Below, in pieces: positions 29,126 through 34,339 of a stretch of DNA of 34,339 bases. Location: contig CAMOXU010000021.1 in assembly GCA_946629525.1 (NCBI GenBank), positions 1-34,339 of the forward strand, read 5' to 3'. Source of the stretch: an uncultured Clostridia bacterium (lineage in GTDB: Bacteria > Bacillota > Clostridia > Lachnospirales > Lachnospiraceae). Within the stretch, counting starts at the first letter, position 1; each line of letters begins with the position of its first letter. Under the pieces are notes generated by a model. That model did not search any database. It saw nothing but the letters and a program-made list of their open reading frames with translations, and had not been told where the DNA came from. The translations under genes were made by a program, and so were the position numbers.

Positions 29126-31150
29126 ATGAAAAATAAAGGCAAATATTATCTTACAACAGCAATCGCCTACACATCAGGCAAACCGCATATCGGAAATACG
29201 TATGAGATCATTCTCGCGGACGCGATCGCCCGCTTCAAGAGGCAGGAAGGCTACGATGTCTTTTTCCAGACGGGAACGGACGAGCACGGACAGAAGATCC
29301 AGGAGAGGGCTGCCCAGGCAGGAAAGACTCCGAAGGAGTATGTCGACGCGACAGCCGGCGAGGTCAAAAGGATCTGGGATCTGATGAACACGTCCTATGA
29401 TAAGTTCATCCGCACGACGGACGAAGATCATGAGAGACAGGTCCAGAAGATCTTCCGCATCATGCACAGCAAGGGCGACATCTATAAGGGAGAGTATAAG
29501 GGCATGTACTGCAAGGAGTGCGAGTCCTTCTACACAGAATCCCAGCTCGTGGAAGGAAAATGTCCCGAGTGCGGCAGCGATGTCACACCGGCCTCCGAGG
29601 AAGCGTATTTCTTCAAAATGAGCAAGTATGCAGACCGTCTGATCGAGCATATCAACACGCATCCGGAGTTCATTCAGCCGGAATCCCGCAAGAACGAGAT
29701 GATGAATAATTTCCTTCTCCCGGGGCTTCAGGATCTGTGCGTGTCGAGAACTTCATTTTCATGGGGAATCCCTGTAGACTTTGACCCGAAGCACGTCATC
29801 TATGTGTGGCTTGACGCGCTGACGAACTATATCACCGGAATCGGATATGACGGTGACGGCAATCACTCGGAGCTCTTCAAGAAGAACTGGCCGGCGGATC
29901 TGCATCTGATCGGAAAGGATATCATCCGCTTCCATACGATTTACTGGCCGATCTTCCTTATGTCTCTGGATCTTCCGCTTCCGAAGCAGGTCTTCGGTCA
30001 TCCGTGGCTCCTGCAGGCCGGCGGCAAGATGAGCAAGTCGAAGGGAAATGTTCTCTATGCGGACGACCTGGCGGACATTTTCGGCGTGGACGCGGTCCGT
30101 TACTTCGTGCTGCATGAGATGCCGTTTGAAAATGACGGCGTCATTTCCTGGGACCTCATGATCGAGCGCATGAATTCCGAGCTGGCCAACACGCTCGGAA
30201 ATCTTGTGAACCGCACGATCGCAATGAGCAACAAGTATTTTGGCGGCATCGTCGAGAACCGCGGCGTGCACGACGATCAGGGGATCGACGCGGATCTTGC
30301 TGCGCACAGAGAAGCTCTGGTCGGCCTTGTAGAGCAGAAGATGGATAAGCTCCGCGTTGCGGATGCGCTGACGGACATTTTCAATCTCTTCAAGAGAAGC
30401 AATAAGTATATCGACGAGACGGAGCCGTGGAAGCTGGCCAAGGATCCGGCTGCCCAGGATCGTCTCGCAACTGTCCTCTACAATCTGATGGACAGCATTC
30501 TGACAGGTACGACGCTGCTTGCCTCCTTCATGCCGGAGACCGCGGAGAAGATCTTCGCACAGATCGGCGCAAAAGCCGTCGATTACGATGATCTTGTGAA
30601 GAGCGGCAATTACCCGTCCGGAACCAAGGTCACTGACAAGCCCGAGATCCTCTTTGCCAGAATGAAGCTCGAGGACCTTCAGGACCGGATCGACGCGATC
30701 GAAGCTACACAGAAAGCAAGGATCGCCGCGCTGACCGGTATTAAAGAGGAGGAACCGAAGGAAGAGGCAAAAGAGGAGCCCAGGGAGGAAGCCGCGGAAG
30801 CTGCTCCGATCGAGCACAAGGAGACCTGCACTTACGATGACTTTGCAAAGTGCGAGTTCCGCGTCGGTGAGATCCTTGAGTGCGAGGAAGTGAAGAAATC
30901 CAAGAAACTTCTCTGCTCAAAGGTAAAGATCGGACCGGATGAGATCGTACAGATCTGCTCCGGACTTCGTCCGAAGTATACGGCGGCTGAGATGGTCGGC
31001 AAGAAGGTCATGGTCATCGTGAACCTTGCGCCGCGCAAGATGGCCGGACTTGAGAGCCAGGGCATGATCCTGTGCGCTGAGGACCCGGACGGCAGTCTGA
31101 GCCTCATGGTCCCGGAGAAGGATTTCCCGGCGGGTTCTGAGATCGGATGA
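29126..31150 (+). CDS. metG: Methionine--tRNA ligase with C-terminal tRNA-binding domain
   Basis: Charges initiator and elongator tRNA-Met. The 674-residue class I enzyme shows the HIGH-type motif KPHIGN (19-24), the zinc knuckle CKECESF...CPECG near residues 130-155, and KMSKS (301-305). The anticodon-binding helical domain follows, then a Lys/Glu-rich linker and an EMAP II/Trbp111-like domain (~569-674: YDDFAKCEFRVGEILECEEV, LCSKVKIG, QICSGLRPKYT, APRKMAGLESQGM) that dimerizes and holds tRNA. The ATG at 29126 has AAGGAG 8 bases upstream. An upstream in-frame extension to 29072 crosses the -10 element and is rejected. A terminator follows at 31180. Confidence 0.97.
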   Translation: MKNKGKYYLTTAIAYTSGKPHIGNTYEIILADAIARFKRQEGYDVFFQTGTDEHGQKIQERAAQAGKTPKEYVDATAGEVKRIWDLMNTSYDKFIRTTDEDHERQVQKIFRIMHSKGDIYKGEYKGMYCKECESFYTESQLVEGKCPECGSDVTPASEEAYFFKMSKYADRLIEHINTHPEFIQPESRKNEMMNNFLLPGLQDLCVSRTSFSWGIPVDFDPKHVIYVWLDALTNYITGIGYDGDGNHSELFKKNWPADLHLIGKDIIRFHTIYWPIFLMSLDLPLPKQVFGHPWLLQAGGKMSKSKGNVLYADDLADIFGVDAVRYFVLHEMPFENDGVISWDLMIERMNSELANTLGNLVNRTIAMSNKYFGGIVENRGVHDDQGIDADLAAHREALVGLVEQKMDKLRVADALTDIFNLFKRSNKYIDETEPWKLAKDPAAQDRLATVLYNLMDSILTGTTLLASFMPETAEKIFAQIGAKAVDYDDLVKSGNYPSGTKVTDKPEILFARMKLEDLQDRIDAIEATQKARIAALTGIKEEEPKEEAKEEPREEAAEAAPIEHKETCTYDDFAKCEFRVGEILECEEVKKSKKLLCSKVKIGPDEIVQICSGLRPKYTAAEMVGKKVMVIVNLAPRKMAGLESQGMILCAEDPDGSLSLMVPEKDFPAGSEIG

Positions 31151-31179
31151 TGAATGTCATATAAGAGATGAGTATGTGA

Positions 31180-31228
31180 ACCCGCAGCGTGAAGACCGGA
31201 AGGTGTGCGCTGCGGGTCATTTATTCTT
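31180..31228 (+). terminator. Terminator of metG
   Basis: ACCCGCAGCG (31180-31189) pairs perfectly with CGCTGCGGGT (31208-31217), followed by CATTTATTCTT. The T-tract is interrupted but workable. Confidence 0.7.
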
Positions 31229-31249
31229 CATCGTGAGTACAATCCCGCT

Positions 31250-31368
31250 CTTTAAGAGAACAGGCGGCAGCGGGGCATCCATCTTCTTAAGAAAAACATT
31301 CGATTTCGTAGGGAAGGACGAGTGTTTTTCGAAGAAGAGGATGCCTGCGCCGCCCCCTCCTCTTAAGG
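31250..31368. repeat. Large imperfect palindrome A (119 bp) in the metG-tatD gap
   Basis: The arms match over about 50 bases with small gaps: CTTTAAGAG (31250-31258) with CTCTTAAGG (31360-31368), GGCGGC (31263-31268) with GCCGCC (31349-31354), GGCATCC with GGATGCC, TCTTCTT with AAGAAGA, and GAAAAACA with TGTTTTTC. The loop is about 16 nt (31303-31318). No gene is convincing across it on either strand. It may be a dispersed foldback repeat or a long RNA hairpin. Confidence 0.75.
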
Positions 31369-31426
31369 CAATGGGCGTCTGAACTGTGCCTTTTCCCGCA
31401 AAAAAGGTCGAAAGAAGAGGAAGAGA

Positions 31427-31668
31427 GGAGATTGCGAAACTCAGTGCGGAATAAAATTGCATGAACAATTCAAACAATCTGCACAAGCCTTAGAACTTCT
31501 TCATGAGTGCAGGATGCGAAATGAGCAAAAAGCACGCGTCTGAGCGCAGCGAGTTCGTACTTTTTGCGAATGCCTCTTCGCAGCCTGCACGAATGATCAG
31601 AAGTTCTTGGCGCGGAAGCCGTTTGAATGTTCATGCAGTTTTTATGCAGCACACAGTTTCGCATTTCC
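31427..31668. repeat. Large imperfect palindrome B (242 bp) directly upstream of tatD
   Basis: Left arm 31427-~31545 and right arm ~31548-31668 are inverted copies with scattered mismatches and small indels. Matching blocks from outside in are TGCGAAACT with AGTTTCGCA; GCATGAACA and TTCAAAC (31459-31475) with GTTTGAA and TGTTCATGC (31621-31636); AGAACTTCT (31492-31500) with AGAAGTTCT (31599-31607); TGCAGG with CCTGCA; and GCAAAAAG with CTTTTTGC. The centre reads CTGAGCGCAGCGAG. The right arm ends about 23 bases before the tatD ribosome binding site. No transposase or tRNA-like part is seen. Confidence 0.85.
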
Positions 31669-31700
31669 TTAGAAAAGGAAGATTGCTGAAAGGAGTTTTT

Positions 31701-32525
31701 ATGATCATAGATACACACGCACATTATCACTCCGAACAGTTCGACCCGGACCGCGACGAGCTTCTCGCGTCTCTCGGACCGGCGGGCATCGGAATGGTCA
31801 TCGACATCGCCGCGGAGCCGGACAGCCTCGACCGGGTCATGGAGCTTGCGGGGAAATATCCTTTCATTTATGCCGCGATCGGTCTGCATCCGGATGAGGT
31901 GGGAGACCTGAATGAGGAGACGCTCACAAAGATCCGCGAATATTTGGCGGATGAGAAGGCCGTCGCCGTCGGAGAGATCGGCCTCGATTATTACTGGAAC
32001 AGGGAGAGCCGGGATCTGCAGATCTCGAGCTTTAAGAAGCAGATCGACCTGGCGCTCGAATATGACAAACCTGTCGTGATCCACTCGAGGGAGGCTGCGG
32101 CGGACACGCTCGAGGTCGTCACGGAGATGTACGGGGAGGGCTCTCCCTGGGAAATGAAATACGGCAGGACCCCCGCCGGCAAGATCCCGAGGAAGGGCGT
32201 CATGCACTGCTACTCCTACTCATCCGAGCAGGCGCGGATCTACACGGAGAAGCTCGGGTTCTACCTCGGGATCGGCGGCGTCGTGACTTTTAAGAACGGT
32301 AAGAAGCTGAAGGAGGTCGTCCGGCAGACGCCGCTTCCTTACCTGCTGCTCGAGACGGACTGCCCGTATCTGTCTCCGGTCCCCTTCCGCGGGAAGAGGA
32401 ATTCCTCGCTCTACCTGCCCTATGTGGTGCAGGAGATCGCGGAGCTGAAAGGAATCACGCCGGAGGAGGTCGTGCGGGTGACGGAGGAGAACGCCCGGTA
32501 CCTTTTCGGACTTCCTGAAAACTGA
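31701..32525 (+). CDS. tatD: TatD-family metal-dependent hydrolase (DNase)
   Basis: A 274-residue TIM-barrel metallo-hydrolase. Metal-site motifs are DTHAH (4-8), EIGLDYY from Glu92, VIHSREA, MHCYSYSSE and ETDCPYLSP near residues 215-223, all expected for TatD/YcfH. Family members act as 3'-5' exodeoxyribonucleases; the exact substrate is not evident here. GAAAGGAG lies 5 bases before the ATG at 31701. The in-frame opening extends to 31503 through palindrome B, but that reading is not conserved-looking and is rejected. In Firmicutes tatD often lies near metG, which is the case here, and near rsmA, which lies 13 kb away in this window. Confidence 0.95.
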   Translation: MIIDTHAHYHSEQFDPDRDELLASLGPAGIGMVIDIAAEPDSLDRVMELAGKYPFIYAAIGLHPDEVGDLNEETLTKIREYLADEKAVAVGEIGLDYYWNRESRDLQISSFKKQIDLALEYDKPVVIHSREAAADTLEVVTEMYGEGSPWEMKYGRTPAGKIPRKGVMHCYSYSSEQARIYTEKLGFYLGIGGVVTFKNGKKLKEVVRQTPLPYLLLETDCPYLSPVPFRGKRNSSLYLPYVVQEIAELKGITPEEVVRVTEENARYLFGLPEN

Positions 32526-32542
32526 TTGCAAAGTCTCCCGGT

Positions 32543-32580
32543 ATCTGCCGCGAAGGCATAGGAAGGATGCAGATTTTTTT
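32543..32580 (+). terminator. Possible weak terminator of tatD
   Basis: ATCTGC (32543-32548) can pair with GCAGAT (32569-32574) just before a run of seven T residues. The loop is long (20 nt), so this is tentative. Confidence 0.35.
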
Positions 32581-32723
32581 GCATGGAACAAATTCCGGAC
32601 AGATACGGATTTCATTTGTATCAGGACATGGAGAAAGGGATGAAATACAGCTTTCATCCGATGAAATATAGATGAATTATGGGCGCAGTTGGCGAATTTA
32701 GGCATAAATACAGGTCTTTTTCA

Positions 32724-32752
32724 TTTACAGACATTGAAATTCAGTCTATAAT
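32724..32752 (+). promoter_or_regulatory. Sigma-A promoter of glgB
   Basis: TTTACA (32724-32729), 17-bp spacer, TATAAT (32747-32752). The rest of 32581-32723 shows nothing I can identify. Confidence 0.8.
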
Positions 32753-32767
32753 ATTCATGAACGAATA

Positions 32768-32824
32768 GCGGTTTCCGCAATATTTTTCGTCATTTTGCAC
32801 GAATACAAGCCGCCGGTCGGCGGC
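32768..32824 (+). promoter_or_regulatory. Two leader hairpins upstream of glgB
   Basis: GCGG-TTT-CCGC (32768-32778) and GCCGCC-GGTC-GGCGGC (32809-32824) lie in the ~85-nt leader. The second ends 9 bases before the GAGAGG ribosome binding site, so it could affect initiation or only mRNA stability. Confidence 0.45.
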
Positions 32825-32844
32825 GGGTCAATGAGAGGTAATTT

Positions 32845-34339
32845 ATGGAGAACGAATATATTTTTTCAGATCTTGATCAGTATCTGTTTGGTCATGCAAC
32901 CCATTATGATCTCTATAAGAAGCTCGGCGCTCACCCGACGACGATTAATGGCGTAGATGGCGTGTATTTTGCCGTATGGGCTCCGAATGCGCAGAGAGTT
33001 TCGGTCATCGGAGAGTTCAACGGCTGGGATACAGAGGCCAATATTATCTCGAATGAAGATGACATCGGCGTATGGCAGGGATTCATTCCGGGAGTCAAGC
33101 CGGGTGATATGTATAAGTATTTCATCATCGGCTACCAGGGAGAGCATCTCTACAAGGCGGATCCGTTCGCGAACGCCGCGGAGCTTCGCCCGGGCACGGC
33201 TTCCGTCGTTGCGGATCTCCGCAATCTGAAGTGGACGGATACGGCGTGGATGAAGAAGCGCCAGAATTTTGATATCCAGAAGGATCCGATGGTCATCTAC
33301 GAGTGCCATATCGGTTCCTGGATGAAGCATCCGGAATCCGCCGGACGCGGCAAGGAAGGATTCTACACCTACCGCGAATTCGCCGAGAAGGCTGCGGACT
33401 ATATCAAGGATATGGGCTACACCCATATCGAGCTCATGGGAATCGCGGAGCATCCGTTCGACGGCTCCTGGGGCTATCAGGTCACGGGATATTATGCTCC
33501 GACATCCAGATACGGAACGCCGGCTGATTTCCAGTATATGATCAATTACTTCCACAGGAAGGGGATCGGCGTCATCCTGGACTGGGTACCGGCGCACTTC
33601 CCGAAGGATGCGGCAGGTCTTGCGAACTTCGACGGGACAGAGCTCTATGAGCACAAGGATCCGCGCCAGGGCGAGCATCCGGACTGGGGTACCAAGATCT
33701 ACAATTACGGACGGCCGGAGGTCAAGAACTTCCTGCTCGCCAACGCGCTCTACTGGGTGGAGTTCTTCCACGTCGACGGTCTGCGCGTGGACGCGGTCGC
33801 TTCCATGCTCTATCTGGACTATGGCAAGAAGGACGGAGAGTGGGTCGCCAATAAGTACGGCGAGAACAAGAACCTTGAGGCGATCGAGTTCTTCAAGCAT
33901 CTGAATTCCGTGATCCTCGGCAGGAATAAGGGCGCGGTCATGATCGCTGAGGAATCTACGGCATGGCCGAAGGTCACCGGCAAGGTCGAGGAAGACGGCC
34001 TCGGATTCTCCCTGAAGTGGAATATGGGCTGGATGAATGACTTCCTGGAGTACATGAAGCTCGACCCGCTGTTCCGCAAGGGCAATCACTATAAGATGAC
34101 CTTCTCGACATCCTATGCATACAGCGAGAATTACGTGCTCGTCCTCTCCCACGATGAGGTCGTTCACCTGAAGTGCTCGATGTGGAGCAAGATGCCGGGC
34201 ATTTACGAGGATAAGTTCCACAATCTGCGCGCGGGCTATACCTATATGGCAGGCCATCCGGGCAAGAAGCTTCTCTTCATGGGTCAGGAATTCGGCCAGC
34301 AGAGAGAGTGGAGCGAGGAGCGCGAGATCGACTGGTTCC
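32845..34339 (+). CDS. glgB: 1,4-alpha-glucan branching enzyme (3' end outside window)
   Basis: Forms alpha-1,6 branches in glycogen by cutting and transferring alpha-1,4 chains. 498 codons are visible with no stop before the edge. Residues ~30-115 are a CBM48-type module (YFAVWAPNAQRVSVIGEFNGW). The GH13 barrel then shows VILDWVPAHF, GLRVDAVASMLY with nucleophile Asp316, IAEESTAWP with acid/base Glu369, and LSHDEV with His436-Asp437. It lacks the extra N1 module of E. coli GlgB. The ATG at 32845 has GAGAGG about 6 bases upstream. It has its own promoter and is unlinked to glgP, which lies 21 kb upstream in this window. Confidence 0.95.
   Translation, partial: MENEYIFSDLDQYLFGHATHYDLYKKLGAHPTTINGVDGVYFAVWAPNAQRVSVIGEFNGWDTEANIISNEDDIGVWQGFIPGVKPGDMYKYFIIGYQGEHLYKADPFANAAELRPGTASVVADLRNLKWTDTAWMKKRQNFDIQKDPMVIYECHIGSWMKHPESAGRGKEGFYTYREFAEKAADYIKDMGYTHIELMGIAEHPFDGSWGYQVTGYYAPTSRYGTPADFQYMINYFHRKGIGVILDWVPAHFPKDAAGLANFDGTELYEHKDPRQGEHPDWGTKIYNYGRPEVKNFLLANALYWVEFFHVDGLRVDAVASMLYLDYGKKDGEWVANKYGENKNLEAIEFFKHLNSVILGRNKGAVMIAEESTAWPKVTGKVEEDGLGFSLKWNMGWMNDFLEYMKLDPLFRKGNHYKMTFSTSYAYSENYVLVLSHDEVVHLKCSMWSKMPGIYEDKFHNLRAGYTYMAGHPGKKLLFMGQEFGQQREWSEEREIDWF

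Noticed and set aside
31217-31486. 89-codon minus-strand frame across palindrome A
   Set aside because: Its residues simply reflect the palindrome arms; no start signal or family likeness.
31503-31700. N-terminal extension of tatD through palindrome B
   Set aside because: TatD proteins begin at the DTHAH motif; AAAGGAG before ATG 31701 decides the start, and the extension only translates the palindrome.

Overview
The window looks like chromosomal DNA of an anaerobic, moderately GC-rich Clostridia member, probably Lachnospiraceae. This is inferred from strong AGGAGG-type ribosome binding sites, two rubrerythrins, a long type-2-like IleS, and DUF1002, DUF4417, DUF2298 and PadR/HAAS/DUF4097 genes. 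No 16S or other decisive marker is present.

Layout. 1-2350: 3' part of a coiled-coil/ParA-like ATPase gene and a DEDDh exonuclease. 2467-5561: an AT-richer minus-strand islet. An XRE regulator with an autoregulatory-looking operator and an ImmA/IrrE peptidase are followed by a DUF4417 protein, a small PD-(D/E)XK nuclease resembling CdiA C-terminal toxins, and a zinc-ribbon protein. 5686-11611: ileS and glgP. 11883-17312: a giant acidic repeat protein with TPR-like N-terminus and AAA+ C-terminus. 17485-19840: rsmA and a secreted DUF1002 protein. 19839-20471: rubrerythrin on the minus strand. 20500-22790: a low-GC accessory stretch with a decayed cas2, a type I-C-like CRISPR relic (3 repeats, 2 spacers), a Cys-repeat lipoprotein and a small membrane protein. 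22849-25530: a PadR / HAAS-domain membrane protein / DUF4097 operon whose leader carries a 15-bp repeat array. 25554-26261: a rubredoxin-rubrerythrin fusion (minus strand). 26333-31228: DUF2298 membrane protein and metG. 31250-31668: two large imperfect palindromes without a gene. 31701-34339: tatD and the 5' part of glgB.

How the genes fit together. Housekeeping translation genes (ileS, metG, rsmA), DNA/RNA turnover genes (exonuclease, tatD) and glycogen metabolism (glgP, glgB) form the backbone. The two rubrerythrin genes lie 5.7 kb apart but have nearly matching promoter regions with the same 18-bp spacer, suggesting co-regulation in peroxide/oxygen defence. Inserted into the backbone are two accessory regions: the XRE-ImmA-DUF4417-nuclease-zinc-ribbon islet, which is the best candidate for an undescribed conflict-type system, and the dead CRISPR-Cas locus. 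The two palindromes upstream of tatD are the largest structure not explained by genes.

Limits: all family assignments come from reading motifs; no searches or folding programs were run.
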